Positions 15,790-24,391 of a stretch of 64,000 bases of DNA are shown piece after piece. A program made the translations under genes and the position numbers. The first letter of the stretch is position 1. Each line of letters begins with the position of its first letter. The DNA is from Bauldia sp965232525 (lineage in GTDB: Bacteria; Pseudomonadota; Alphaproteobacteria; Rhizobiales; Kaistiaceae). The stretch is taken from the NCBI RefSeq assembly GCF_965232525.1, contig NZ_OZ246980.1:2976001-3040000 (forward strand), written 5' to 3'. Below the pieces are notes generated by a model. It did no database searches. It saw nothing but the letters and a program-made list of their open reading frames with translations, and was not told where the DNA came from.

Positions 15790-15822
15790 GGGTCGCCGGC
15801 CGGTTTGCCTGGCCGGCGACCC
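15790..15822 (+). other. Perfect 12-bp stem hairpin between binding-protein and permease genes
   Basis: GGGTCGCCGGCC (15790-15801) pairs perfectly with GGCCGGCGACCC (15811-15822) around a nine-base loop, 17 bases after the binding-protein stop. The position matches the processing or stabilising hairpins after binding-protein genes in malE-like operons. It makes the in-frame TTG at 15805, located in the loop, an unlikely start for the permease. Confidence 0.6.
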
Positions 15823-15834
15823 GGCCGCATCGCC

Positions 15835-16779
15835 ATGCAGACCATGCGCCAACGCCAACTGGCTAACGCCGCCATCTTTCTCGGGCCGGCGATCGTGTTG
15901 CTGTTTGCGTTCTTCGTTGCGCCGATCGTGGTCGATCTGTTCGTCGCGTTCTCCGACATGGAGCGGACGATTCAGATCACCGAATTCACCACCGAGCAGT
16001 TTGAGAAGATCGTGCGGCCAAACGAGGAGGCTTTCCTCGGCTTCGAACTGCGCGGCACCTTCACCCGCGCGATGACGCTGTCGGCGATCTATGTCTTCTT
16101 CACCTTGGCGATCTTCAACGTCACCCTGGCCCTGGTTCTGGCTCTGATGACGACGGCGCTACCGGAGCGGCTCGGCTCTTTCTTCCGCGCCGTCTGGCTG
16201 TTGCCGCGCATGAGCCCGTCAGTGGTCTACGGGCTGTTGTGGCTGTGGGCGGTCGATCCGACTGAACGCGGCCTGCTCAACCAGATCATCGTCCACGGCC
16301 TCGGGCTCGAGCCGATCAACATGCGCCTCGATCACCCGATGATGCTGGTGGTCATCGCCAATGGCCTGATCGGCGCGTCGCTTGGGATGATCATCTTCAC
16401 CTCGGCGATCCGTTCGATTCCAGAGCATCTGTTTCATGCCGCGCGCGTCGACGGCGCCGGGTCGCTATCGATCGTCCGGCACATCGTGCTGCCGGCGCTG
16501 CGCTGGCCGCTCAGCTACATCACCGTCTACCAGGCGCTCGCCCTGCTGGTATCGTTTGAATACATCTTCCTGATCATGGGCCCGGCGCGCCAGACCATGA
16601 CCCTGGCGATGCTCGCCTACACCAAGTCGCTGGCGCCCCAGATCGGCGGCGGGCAATACGCCTACGGTGCCGCGATCTCGCTGATCCTGATCGTTATCGG
16701 CATCGTTGTCGCGTTGGCTTTATGGCGCATGACCAACATGAAAGAGCTGCTCAGCCGGCCGCGGATCGAGGTCCAGTGA
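15835..16779 (+). CDS. ABC transporter permease (UgpA/MalF type)
   Basis: The protein has about 314 residues from ATG 15835 (ATG 15844 is also possible; neither has a strong ribosome-binding site). A first membrane span (about 12-32) is followed by a periplasmic section and then the binding-protein-dependent permease domain with about five more spans. The coupling loop HAARVDGAGSLSIVRHIVLP has the EAA-G motif that contacts the ATPase. It forms a heterodimer with the next permease. Family members carry sugars or glycerol-3-phosphate. The gene lies seven bases before the partner permease. Confidence 0.85.
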   Translation: MQTMRQRQLANAAIFLGPAIVLLFAFFVAPIVVDLFVAFSDMERTIQITEFTTEQFEKIVRPNEEAFLGFELRGTFTRAMTLSAIYVFFTLAIFNVTLALVLALMTTALPERLGSFFRAVWLLPRMSPSVVYGLLWLWAVDPTERGLLNQIIVHGLGLEPINMRLDHPMMLVVIANGLIGASLGMIIFTSAIRSIPEHLFHAARVDGAGSLSIVRHIVLPALRWPLSYITVYQALALLVSFEYIFLIMGPARQTMTLAMLAYTKSLAPQIGGGQYAYGAAISLILIVIGIVVALALWRMTNMKELLSRPRIEVQ

Positions 16780-16786
16780 GGCGGCG

Positions 16787-17875
16787 ATGACGGTTGCCAC
16801 AACCCAACTGCCGCCAACCGAGGCGCCCGAGGCAACCGACTGGGAGCGGCTGGCATCGCGGGCGGCCAATCAGCGCCGCGCCAAGACCGGCCTGATCGTC
16901 GGCTTCCTGGTGGTGATCTCGGTCCCGGTCATCCTCGCCTATTTCTGGATGGTCGTGATTTCGTTCACCGCCAAGACCGGTGGTGTCGAGGCCGACGTTC
17001 TGTGGCGCGCCTGCGCGGTGCTGGTACCGGCGATCGTGCTCTATAGCGCGGCGCACATGCAGTTCCGCGCAGCCCGGACCCGGGCCGTGATCGCCATCGT
17101 CATCGGTCTTGCAGCGTTGATCGGTCTGATCATCCTGGTCGGCGACGAGATCCATCTCAACAACTACCGGTTCCTCGTCAACGCCAACATATTCGAAGAC
17201 GTGCGCGGCGCCGCGACGGCCGGCGGTCAGTTCCCCTGGGTGTGGGAAGCGTTCGGCAACTCGCTGATGCTGGCCAGCGCGCAAACCATCATTGCCGTCG
17301 GTGTCTCGACGGTGGCAGGCTACTACCTGTCGCGTTTTGCGTTTGCCGGCCGCGCCGGGTTCCTGCAGTCGCTGCTGGTGCTTCAGGCGTTCCCGGCGAT
17401 CACGCTGGTGATCCCGATCTTCATCATCATCTACTGGGTCGGCCTTTTGAACACGCTGGTGGCGCCGATGCTGGTGATCACCACGCTGGAGCTGCCGTTC
17501 TTCATTTTCATCATGAAGGGATTCTTCGACGCGGTCCCCTGGGACACGGAGATGAGCGCGCTCACCGACGGTGCGACGCGGCGTCAGGCTTTCCGGATGG
17601 TGGTGCTGCCGCAGGTGCGGGTGGGGATGATCGCTATCGGCGTCTTTGCGTTCATCAGGGGCTGGGAGGAGTATGTCTTCGTCACCGCCCTCAGGACCGG
17701 TTCCTCCTATTGGGTGATGAGCACGTATCTCTACTACGTCGCGGAGGACGTCATGGGCGTCGACTATGGCATGGTCGCCGCGGTCAGCGTCTTCTACGTG
17801 GTGCCGAGCCTTCTGCTCTACGTGTTCTGTCAGAAGTACCTGACCCAGATGACCCTCGGCGGCGTGAAGGGCTGA
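16787..17875 (+). CDS. ABC transporter permease (UgpE/MalG type) with extra N-terminal membrane segments
   Basis: At 362 residues it is longer than the usual 270-300 for this subunit. A first span (about 36-56) is followed by two additional hydrophobic segments (about 72-90 and 98-118) before the canonical permease domain starts near residue 148. The coupling loop MSALTDGATRRQAFRMVVLP carries the EAA-type motif. The extra hairpin sits where MalG-like proteins have a short periplasmic loop and may modify docking of the binding protein, which is inference. The stop is two bases before the ATPase start codon. Confidence 0.85.
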   Translation: MTVATTQLPPTEAPEATDWERLASRAANQRRAKTGLIVGFLVVISVPVILAYFWMVVISFTAKTGGVEADVLWRACAVLVPAIVLYSAAHMQFRAARTRAVIAIVIGLAALIGLIILVGDEIHLNNYRFLVNANIFEDVRGAATAGGQFPWVWEAFGNSLMLASAQTIIAVGVSTVAGYYLSRFAFAGRAGFLQSLLVLQAFPAITLVIPIFIIIYWVGLLNTLVAPMLVITTLELPFFIFIMKGFFDAVPWDTEMSALTDGATRRQAFRMVVLPQVRVGMIAIGVFAFIRGWEEYVFVTALRTGSSYWVMSTYLYYVAEDVMGVDYGMVAAVSVFYVVPSLLLYVFCQKYLTQMTLGGVKG

Positions 17876-17877
17876 TC

Positions 17878-18969
17878 ATGGCGAGTATCGAACTCAAGGA
17901 TCTCAGCAAGGCCTGGAACCAGGTTGTCGCGGTCGACGCGATCGATCTGGCGATTACCGACGGCGAGTTCCTTGCGATTCTCGGCCCGTCCGGATGCGGC
18001 AAGTCGACGACATTGTTCATGTTGGCCGGGATCTATGTACCGACCGGTGGCGAGATTCGCTTCGATGGGGCGCGGGTCAACGAGGTCGAGGCGCGGGATC
18101 GTAACGTCGGCATCGTCTTCCAGTCCTACGCCCTCTACCCGAACATGACAGTGATGCAGAACATCATGTTTCCGCTGCGGTTCAAGACAATCGCCAAGGC
18201 GGAGGCTGAATCGAAGGCTCAAGCGGTGGCCGAACTCGTCCAGGTCGGGGAATTGCTGGCGCGGCGCCCGGGTCAGCTTTCCGGTGGCCAGCAGCAACGC
18301 GTCGCTCTGGCGCGGGCGATCATCAAGGAGCCGAATCTCCTGCTCCTCGACGAGCCGCTTTCCAATCTCGACGCGACCCTGCGCCTGACGATGCGGACCG
18401 AACTGCGGCGAATTCAACGCGAGCTCGGTGTCACGACGATCCTGGTGACGCACGACCAGATCGAGGCGACCACGATGGCCGACCGGATCGTGTGCATGAA
18501 CAAGGGCCGGATCGAGCAGGTCGGCAGCGCCGACGATCTCTATGCGCGCCCGCGCAGCACCTTCGTCGCAAGCTTCATCGGCTCCCCGCCGATCAACTTC
18601 GTGGACATGACCCGTGACGGAGACAGCCTGCGTAGCGGCGAGGAATCGCTCGAGCTCGTGTCGGCGAACGGCGCGGATTCGAGGGCATCGGTGCGGCTTG
18701 GTGTTCGGCCGGAGAATCTGAGAGCCGCCGCTTCCGGCATCCCGGCTATCGTGCACAGCGTTGAGCCGATGGGCCGCGAGGTTCTGTACGTCTGCGATAC
18801 CCCGCTCGGTCCGCTTCGCTTTCTCGAGCCCTTCGCCGATGCCGCGCACGGTGTGGGCGATAGCCTGCGTCTCACTTTTGACTCCCGCCAATCGATCATC
18901 TTCGACGCCGAAAGCGGAAACCGTATCGACGGTCTGACCGCCAGGGCTCCGACGACAACAACGGCCTGA
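17878..18969 (+). CDS. ABC transporter ATP-binding protein, UgpC/MalK-like
   Basis: The ATPase has 363 residues from ATG 17878. Motifs are Walker A GPSGCGKST (36-44), the Q-loop at VFQSYALYPNMTV, signature LSGGQQQR, Walker B LLLLDEPLSNLD and the H-loop in VTHDQIEA. A C-terminal TOBE-type regulatory domain (from about residue 235, with VRLGVRPENL) places it with the CUT1 ATPases MalK/UgpC rather than with short importer ATPases. It powers the two preceding permeases. The reading frame stays open far upstream, inside the permease gene, but the start is set by homology at MASIELKDLSK. Confidence 0.92.
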   Translation: MASIELKDLSKAWNQVVAVDAIDLAITDGEFLAILGPSGCGKSTTLFMLAGIYVPTGGEIRFDGARVNEVEARDRNVGIVFQSYALYPNMTVMQNIMFPLRFKTIAKAEAESKAQAVAELVQVGELLARRPGQLSGGQQQRVALARAIIKEPNLLLLDEPLSNLDATLRLTMRTELRRIQRELGVTTILVTHDQIEATTMADRIVCMNKGRIEQVGSADDLYARPRSTFVASFIGSPPINFVDMTRDGDSLRSGEESLELVSANGADSRASVRLGVRPENLRAAASGIPAIVHSVEPMGREVLYVCDTPLGPLRFLEPFADAAHGVGDSLRLTFDSRQSIIFDAESGNRIDGLTARAPTTTTA

Positions 18970-19046
18970 GCCCGCTCCAACGTTGTGATCCTTCCGGCGC
19001 GGACGACCGGCTACGCGCCGCCTGCCAACGACAAAGGACGAACGCC

Positions 19047-19769
19047 ATGTCTCGCACTCAACTCGTCTGCCACCGTGGCGCCAATCAGGTCGCACCGGAA
19101 AACACTTACCCCGCCTCGGAAAAGGCGATCGCGCTTGGCGCGGCTTTCGTGGAGATCGATGTCCGCATGAGCCGTGATGGTGTCGCTTACATCCTCCATG
19201 ACGAGACCGTCGATCGCACCACCGACGGGTCGGGGGCGATCGCCGACATGACGAGCGCCGAACTCGACGCCCTCGATGCCGGCTCGTGGTTCTCGCCCGA
19301 GTTCGCCGGGCAGCGCCTGCCCAAGTTCGAGGAGTGGCTCGTCTGGCTCAAGGGCAAGTGCAATGCCTATATCGAGGTGAAGGAGGCGCCGGTCCCTCTC
19401 ATCCGGGAGCTTGTGCTCAAGCACGGATGGGGCAGGGAGGACACATACTTCCTCTCAGGCGACAATGCGATCCGGGCTGAGATGGTGCGCCTGATGCCCG
19501 AGTTCCGGCACATGGAGCCGGTGCGGTGGAGCAAGGGCGTCGCCGACGTGGCCCGGGACGGATTCGCGATCATTGAGTTCGAACTGCACGAAATGACGCC
19601 GGAGAACCTTGCCGCCGCGCGCGCGAACAACCTACAAATTCAGATCTTCCATCCCGACGATGATGCCGACGCCTTTCGCCGGATCATCGAAGCTGACGTC
19701 GAGTACGCCAACGTCGATCACCCGGCGACGTTCAAACGGGTGCAGGCGGAGCTTCAGCCGGCTTCGTAG
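19047..19769 (+). CDS. Glycerophosphodiester phosphodiesterase (UgpQ-like)
   Basis: This 240-residue GDPD-family TIM barrel hydrolyses glycerophosphodiesters to sn-glycerol-3-phosphate and an alcohol. The catalytic residues are visible early: H9-R10 in the opening VCHRGA, E18-N19 (APENT), E36 and D38 (VEIDVR) and H51 (ILHDE). There is no signal peptide, so it acts in the cytoplasm on imported substrate. It is the last gene of the transport operon, 77 bases after the ATPase gene, with an AAAGGA site before ATG 19047. Together with the PhoB-like box it is the main argument for the transporter specificity. Confidence 0.88.
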   Translation: MSRTQLVCHRGANQVAPENTYPASEKAIALGAAFVEIDVRMSRDGVAYILHDETVDRTTDGSGAIADMTSAELDALDAGSWFSPEFAGQRLPKFEEWLVWLKGKCNAYIEVKEAPVPLIRELVLKHGWGREDTYFLSGDNAIRAEMVRLMPEFRHMEPVRWSKGVADVARDGFAIIEFELHEMTPENLAAARANNLQIQIFHPDDDADAFRRIIEADVEYANVDHPATFKRVQAELQPAS

Positions 19770-19784
19770 GACGCCGGTTGCCGG

Positions 19785-20300
19785 TCAAGGCTTCGGGTAG
19801 GTTTGCGCTAACGGCACTTCCGGCGGCGCCTCGACGCGGGTGAGCTTCGTGACGAAGGCGCTGGCCGATCCGTCCAGCAATCGCCCGGCCTGCGTCAGCG
19901 TTGCGGTGTCTTCATCCAATACCCGAAAAGCGCCGCCGCCCTGGATGCCCGGAAAGCTGCTGTCGGCGGGATGGGTGGTTTCGATGTAGACGTAGACATT
20001 GTCTGATTCAGGCAGCAGCACGGCGTACTCGACGACGTTCAGTCCCGCCTCGACATTCCACCAGTTGATCTTGATCGTATAGACACCGTCGATCAGGTCG
20101 CCGAACGCAACGTAGATATCCTTGCTCTCCTTGAGGCTGATATCGCCGTTGGCGTCGATGGCGGTACGATCGTGAGATTCCTGCGATGCCCAGACGGTGC
20201 CTTCCAGGGCCTCGATCGGCATGATCTCGTCCGCCAAGGCCGGGACGGTCACGAAGCTTGCCGCCGCAAGGCCGGCGATCAGTGCGAAGCGTTTGCTCAT
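19785..20300 (-). CDS. Small secreted protein of unknown function
   Basis: The protein has 171 residues with a clear signal peptide (MSKRFALIAGLAAASFVTVPALA, cleavage near 23). The mature part is acidic and beta-rich, without cysteines, and ends in a proline-rich tail. I recognise no family. It converges on the phosphodiesterase gene with only 15 bases between stops and lies 27 bases downstream of the aldehyde dehydrogenase gene on the same strand, so it may be the second gene of that operon. Confidence 0.65.
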   Translation of the reverse strand: MSKRFALIAGLAAASFVTVPALADEIMPIEALEGTVWASQESHDRTAIDANGDISLKESKDIYVAFGDLIDGVYTIKINWWNVEAGLNVVEYAVLLPESDNVYVYIETTHPADSSFPGIQGGGAFRVLDEDTATLTQAGRLLDGSASAFVTKLTRVEAPPEVPLAQTYPKP

Positions 20301-20327
20301 GAGAGGCTTGTCTCCATGGAGGGGGTC

Positions 20328-21764
20328 TCAGCCGGCGATGATGTGGCTTGTCTTGACGTTGAGGTAGTCGTCAATGGCGTGGGTTCCGCCTTCGCGACCC
20401 ATGCCGCTGTAGTCGATGCCACCGAACGGTACTTCGGCCTGGGCCAGGGTGAAAGTGTTGATGCCGACCGTCCCGGCCCGCAGGGCGCTGCTCAAGTGGT
20501 GGGCGCGGCCAAGGTCGCGGGTGAAGGCGTAAGCCGCCAGTCCATACTCGGTATCGTTGGCCTTGGCGATCGCATCGTCGAGGTCGGAGAACGTGTTGAT
20601 CGGAGCGAGGGGGCCGAAGGGTTCCTCGCGCATGATCCGCGCGTCGTCGGGAACGTCCTCGAAGACCGTCGGCTCAAAGAAGTAGCCGGCGTTCAGTGAG
20701 GACGGCCGCCGGCCGCCGGTCAGCACGGTCACACCGGACGCTTCGGTCTCCGACGACCACGACTCGACGCGATCCAACTGACGGCGCGTTGTCAACGGCC
20801 CCATGGTGACGTCGGGATCGCGGCCGTCTCCGAGATTGAGGCTTTCCGCGACGTCGACGAAGGCCCGCTTGAATGCCGGGGCCACCTTCTCGTGCACATA
20901 GAACCGGCTCGGCGAGATGCACACCTGGCCGGCGTTGCGAAACTTGGACTGACCACAGACCTCGGCCACCTTTTCCGCGTCGACATCGTCGCAGACAATC
21001 ACCGGGCTGTGCCCGCCGAGCTCCATCGAGCACCGTTTCATCGTCTCGGCAGCCTGCGCCATCAATAGCTTACCGACGCGGGTTGAACCGGTAAGCGAGA
21101 TCTTCCGCACCACCGGTGAGGCCATGATCGCCGACGACACGTCGTCGGGATTGCCGGTGACGAGCTGGATCGCCTCCGGCGGCACACCAGCCTCCAGACA
21201 GCACTCGACCAGGATGCGCGCGGTCGACGGCGTCTGTTCCGATGGGCGCAGGATGATGGCGCAGCCGGCCGCAAGCGCCGGCGCGATCTTGCGGGCGGGC
21301 AGGACGATCGGGAAGTTCCAGGCGGTAAAGGCGGCGACCACGCCGATCGGTTCGCGTGTGACGAAGAAAGTGCCGCTGTGGCGAGAGGGGATGGTCTCGC
21401 CGAACAAACGTTCGGCCTCTCCGGCAAACCAGGTGAATTGCTCCAGCGCGCCCTGAACCTCGGCGTCGGATTGTGCCAGTGGCCGGCCGACCTCCAGCGT
21501 CAGGGTCATGGCCAGTTCGGCGCGACGCGCGTCCATACGCTCGGCCACTTTCCGCAGGACCTTGGCGCGCTCCCAGCCGTGGGTGCCGCTCCAGATGTCC
21601 TGACCCTTCGCGGCCGCGGCGATCGCTTCCTCGACGTCGGCGGCATCCGCGAGCGGCATCTGACCGAGCACGTCTTCGGTGGCCGGATTGACGATCGGCT
21701 CGCTCCGCTGTCCGTTCGCACCGCGCCAGTCGGTGCCAATGAACATGGCCGGTTCCGGATACAT
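20328..21764 (-). CDS. NAD(P)-dependent aldehyde dehydrogenase family protein
   Basis: The enzyme has 478 residues from ATG 21764, which has GGAGGAG upstream; the open frame continuing beyond it to 23171 is antisense to the hydrogenase gene. Family landmarks are the AFTAWNFPIVLPARK substrate/cofactor entry, the SLTGSTRVG Rossmann loop, the general base in MELGGHSP and the catalytic cysteine in NAGQVCISPSR. It resembles succinate-semialdehyde/lactaldehyde-type enzymes. It diverges from the hydrogenase operon across a 174-base spacer in which I see no clear operator. Substrate is unknown. Confidence 0.88.
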   Translation of the reverse strand: MYPEPAMFIGTDWRGANGQRSEPIVNPATEDVLGQMPLADAADVEEAIAAAAKGQDIWSGTHGWERAKVLRKVAERMDARRAELAMTLTLEVGRPLAQSDAEVQGALEQFTWFAGEAERLFGETIPSRHSGTFFVTREPIGVVAAFTAWNFPIVLPARKIAPALAAGCAIILRPSEQTPSTARILVECCLEAGVPPEAIQLVTGNPDDVSSAIMASPVVRKISLTGSTRVGKLLMAQAAETMKRCSMELGGHSPVIVCDDVDAEKVAEVCGQSKFRNAGQVCISPSRFYVHEKVAPAFKRAFVDVAESLNLGDGRDPDVTMGPLTTRRQLDRVESWSSETEASGVTVLTGGRRPSSLNAGYFFEPTVFEDVPDDARIMREEPFGPLAPINTFSDLDDAIAKANDTEYGLAAYAFTRDLGRAHHLSSALRAGTVGINTFTLAQAEVPFGGIDYSGMGREGGTHAIDDYLNVKTSHIIAG

Positions 21765-21938
21765 CGCCGCTCTCCTCCGAGGCTTGTTTTCGTGAGCATC
21801 TTGTAGCGATCCGCAAGGCCGACCACCAGTCTCTTGCTCGCGGAGGGTCGCCGGCTCGGCGGCAGCTTTGACGTGGCTCAATTGCCGCAGGGGGCCTGTG
21901 TGTTTGAATGATTCCAACACGCGAGCGGAGGTCGAGGC

Positions 21939-23075
21939 TTGGCAAACACGGGCGGTCAGCAGGTTATCCTGGATGGAGCGGGTCTTGACGCGTTGTTCGC
22001 CACGCTGCGGAGGGAAGCGTATCGTGTTCTGGGGCCGACCGTGCGCGACGGGGCGATCGTCTATGACGATATCGAGTCGACCGGCGAGATGCCGCGCGGT
22101 TGGACCGACGAACACGATGGCGGCCACTATCGCCTGAAACGGAGGGATGACGAGGCGCTGTTCGGCTATGTCGTCGGGCCGCAGTCGTGGAAGAAATACC
22201 TCCATCCGCCGCGGCAGCGCCTCTGGACCGCCAAGCAGACCAACGGCGAGGTCAAGGTTACCGCCGATGAAACCTCGCCGCAGAAACTGGCCTTCATCGG
22301 GGTGCGCGCCTGCGAACTCAACGCGATCGCCATTCAGGATCGCGTCTTCATCGGCGGGCCGTTTGCCGATCCGCACTACAAGGTGCGCCGCGAGGACGCC
22401 TTCTTCGTCGCGGTGAACTGTGGACAGGCCGGCGGTACCTGTTTCTGCGCCTCCATGAACACCGGTCCGAAGGCGGAAAGCGGCTTCGACCTCGCGCTGA
22501 CCGAGATCGCGACCATCGACGGAAACCGCTTCTTGGTCGAGGTCGGTTCGGACGCTGGCAAGGCGGTGATCGCCGCGCTGCCGACGACCGATGCGACGGA
22601 CGACGATATTAAAACGGCCGATCGGATCGTGGCGGCAACCACCGCCGCGATGGGCCGCGAGATGCCGGACGGCGACATCCGCAGCCTGCTTCTGGAAAAC
22701 CTCGAACACCCGCAATGGGACAAGGTGGCTGAGCGGTGCCTCGCCTGCACCAACTGCACCATGGTGTGCCCCACCTGCTTCTGCACCTCGGTCGAGGATT
22801 CGAGCGATCTGACCGGTACCGAGACCTCGCGGGAGCGCCGCTGGGACTCCTGTTTCACCATGGACTTTTCCTACATCCACGGCGGCGGCGTGCGGCAGAG
22901 CGGCAAGTCCCGTTACCGCCAGTGGATGACCCACAAGCTTGCCACATGGTTCGATCAGTTTGGAACGTCGGGGTGTGTCGGCTGCGGACGGTGCATCACC
23001 TGGTGCCCGGTGGGCATCGACATCACCGAGGAAGTGCGCGCCGTTCAGGGCGGCACGACGGAAGGGAGTGCGTGA
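21939..23075 (+). CDS. Group 3b-type [NiFe] hydrogenase, iron-sulfur (beta) subunit
   Basis: This 378-residue electron-transfer subunit is read from TTG 21939. It carries two ferredoxin-type [4Fe-4S] motifs near the C-terminus: C267, C270, C273, C277 (CLACTNCTMVCP) and C346, C349, C352, C356 (CVGCGRCITWCP). An upstream Cys cluster lies around residues 161-170. The fold matches the beta subunit of sulfhydrogenase/hydrogenase I (HydB) and AsrA of anaerobic sulfite reductase, which link the small-subunit clusters to the FAD subunit. First gene of the operon; the next begins two bases after its stop. Confidence 0.88.
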   Translation: MANTGGQQVILDGAGLDALFATLRREAYRVLGPTVRDGAIVYDDIESTGEMPRGWTDEHDGGHYRLKRRDDEALFGYVVGPQSWKKYLHPPRQRLWTAKQTNGEVKVTADETSPQKLAFIGVRACELNAIAIQDRVFIGGPFADPHYKVRREDAFFVAVNCGQAGGTCFCASMNTGPKAESGFDLALTEIATIDGNRFLVEVGSDAGKAVIAALPTTDATDDDIKTADRIVAATTAAMGREMPDGDIRSLLLENLEHPQWDKVAERCLACTNCTMVCPTCFCTSVEDSSDLTGTETSRERRWDSCFTMDFSYIHGGGVRQSGKSRYRQWMTHKLATWFDQFGTSGCVGCGRCITWCPVGIDITEEVRAVQGGTTEGSA

Positions 23076-23076
23076 T

Positions 23077-23547
23077 ATGGCGGTGCGTGGACTGGAACGG
23101 ATCGTCAGCGAACATCCGTTTTTTGCGGGTCTCGACGAGTCGTTTCTCGACCTGGTTCGCGGGTGCGCCAAGAATGTTCGGTTTTCGCCGAACCAGCATC
23201 TCTTTCGCGAAGGCGGTCCGGCCGATCAGTTCTACCTGATCCGGGAGGGGCGGGTTGCCCTCGAGATCGCAGCACCAGGATACGGGGCGGTCACGTTCCA
23301 GACGGTCGGCGAGGGCGACATCGTCGGGGTGTCCTGGCTGTTTCCGCCCTACCGGTGGACCTATGATGCTCGCGCCGTCGATCGCGTCCGGGCGATCAGC
23401 CTCGATGGCAAGTGCCTGCGCGACAAGTGCGAGGACGATCACAGCCTCGGCTATGACGTGATGAAACGGCTCGTGCCGATCCTGATGAACCGGCTGCAGG
23501 CGACGCGGCTGCAGGTGCTCGACGTTTACGGTAAGCCGGCGGCATGA
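23077..23547 (+). CDS. Stand-alone cyclic-nucleotide-binding-domain protein in the hydrogenase operon
   Basis: This 156-residue protein consists almost only of a Crp-like cNMP-binding beta-roll (about residues 15-115). Typical pieces are FFAGLDESFLDLV, FREGGPADQFYLIREGRVAL and VGEGDIVGVSWLF. The C-terminal part is a helix pair without the helix-turn-helix of Crp/Fnr, so DNA binding is unlikely. The phosphate-cradle positions that contact cAMP are not clearly conserved. Its gene is locked between the beta and gamma subunit genes (two-base gap upstream, ATGA-type overlap downstream), so it probably associates with the enzyme or tunes it allosterically. That role is inference. Confidence 0.82.
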   Translation: MAVRGLERIVSEHPFFAGLDESFLDLVRGCAKNVRFSPNQHLFREGGPADQFYLIREGRVALEIAAPGYGAVTFQTVGEGDIVGVSWLFPPYRWTYDARAVDRVRAISLDGKCLRDKCEDDHSLGYDVMKRLVPILMNRLQATRLQVLDVYGKPAA

Positions 23548-24389
23548 TGAGCGCTGTATTGGCCACCGCCCACGATCCGATGGTGCCGCAGGTTGCGCGG
23601 GTCACCAGCCGCCGCAACGACGCGCCGGACGTCTATACGCTGGTGATCGAGCCGGAGAACGGCGACACCGAGTTCGCCGCCGGGCAATTCAATATGCTGA
23701 CCGTGTTCGGCGTCGGTGAGGCCGCCATCAGCATCAGTGGCGACCCCGCCAAGACGGGAGGGATCGTCCATACGATCCGCGCGGTTGGGGCCGTGTCGCG
23801 GGCGTTGACCGAACTGAAGCGCGGCGATCCGGTCGGCCTGCGCGGGCCGTTCGGCACCGGCTGGCCGGTCGAGAAGCTCGACGGCAAGGACGTTGTTCTG
23901 GTCGCCGGCGGGCTCGGGCTGCCGCCGCTTCGACCGGTGATCTACCGGCTCCTCGCTGAGCGCGATCGCTACGGGCGGGTGGCAATCCTCTATGGCACGC
24001 GCAGCCCGGAAGACATCGTCTTCCGTCGTGAGATCGAATCCTGGCGCCAGCGCCTTGACGTTGACGTCGAGGTGACCGTCGATCATGCGGCGGAGGGATG
24101 GCACGGCCACGTCGGCGTGGTGACGACCCTGATGTCGCGGATCGAGTTCGATCCGGATCGCACGATTGGTCTGCTGTGTGGACCGGAGATCATGATGCGG
24201 TTCGGCGTCCAGGCGCTGAGCACGGCCGGCGTCCCCGACGAGGCGCTGTATCTGTCGATGGAGCGCAATATGAAGTGCGCGATCGGCCTCTGCGGCCATT
24301 GCCAGCTCTCGTCGATGTTCGTCTGCCGCGACGGTCCGGTCTTTCGCTACGATCAGGTTCGTTACCTTATGGCATTGCAGGAGATTTGA
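23544..24389 (+). CDS. Group 3b-type [NiFe] hydrogenase, FAD/NAD(P)-binding (gamma) subunit
   Basis: The 281-residue flavoprotein has a ferredoxin reductase-like architecture: an N-terminal FAD barrel (about 15-100, with QFNMLTVFGVGEAAISIS) and a Rossmann NAD(P) domain (about 110-230, VLVAGGLGLPPLRPV). A C-terminal [2Fe-2S] cysteine set lies in KCAIGLCGHC with a fourth Cys in FVCRDG. It exchanges electrons between NAD(P)H and the iron-sulfur subunits, as in HydG/HydC of sulfhydrogenases. Start ATG 23544 overlaps the previous stop; ATG 23547 is equally possible. Confidence 0.9.
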   Translation: MMSAVLATAHDPMVPQVARVTSRRNDAPDVYTLVIEPENGDTEFAAGQFNMLTVFGVGEAAISISGDPAKTGGIVHTIRAVGAVSRALTELKRGDPVGLRGPFGTGWPVEKLDGKDVVLVAGGLGLPPLRPVIYRLLAERDRYGRVAILYGTRSPEDIVFRREIESWRQRLDVDVEVTVDHAAEGWHGHVGVVTTLMSRIEFDPDRTIGLLCGPEIMMRFGVQALSTAGVPDEALYLSMERNMKCAIGLCGHCQLSSMFVCRDGPVFRYDQVRYLMALQEI

Positions 24390-24391
24390 CG

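Noticed and set aside
19785..20300. Possible part of the glycerophosphodiester operon.
   Set aside because: It lies on the opposite strand, convergent to the phosphodiesterase gene, and shows no related domain.
21765..23171. Upstream extension of the aldehyde dehydrogenase frame to 23171.
   Set aside because: The extension is antisense to the hydrogenase beta subunit and lacks family similarity. ATG 21764 has a good ribosome-binding site.
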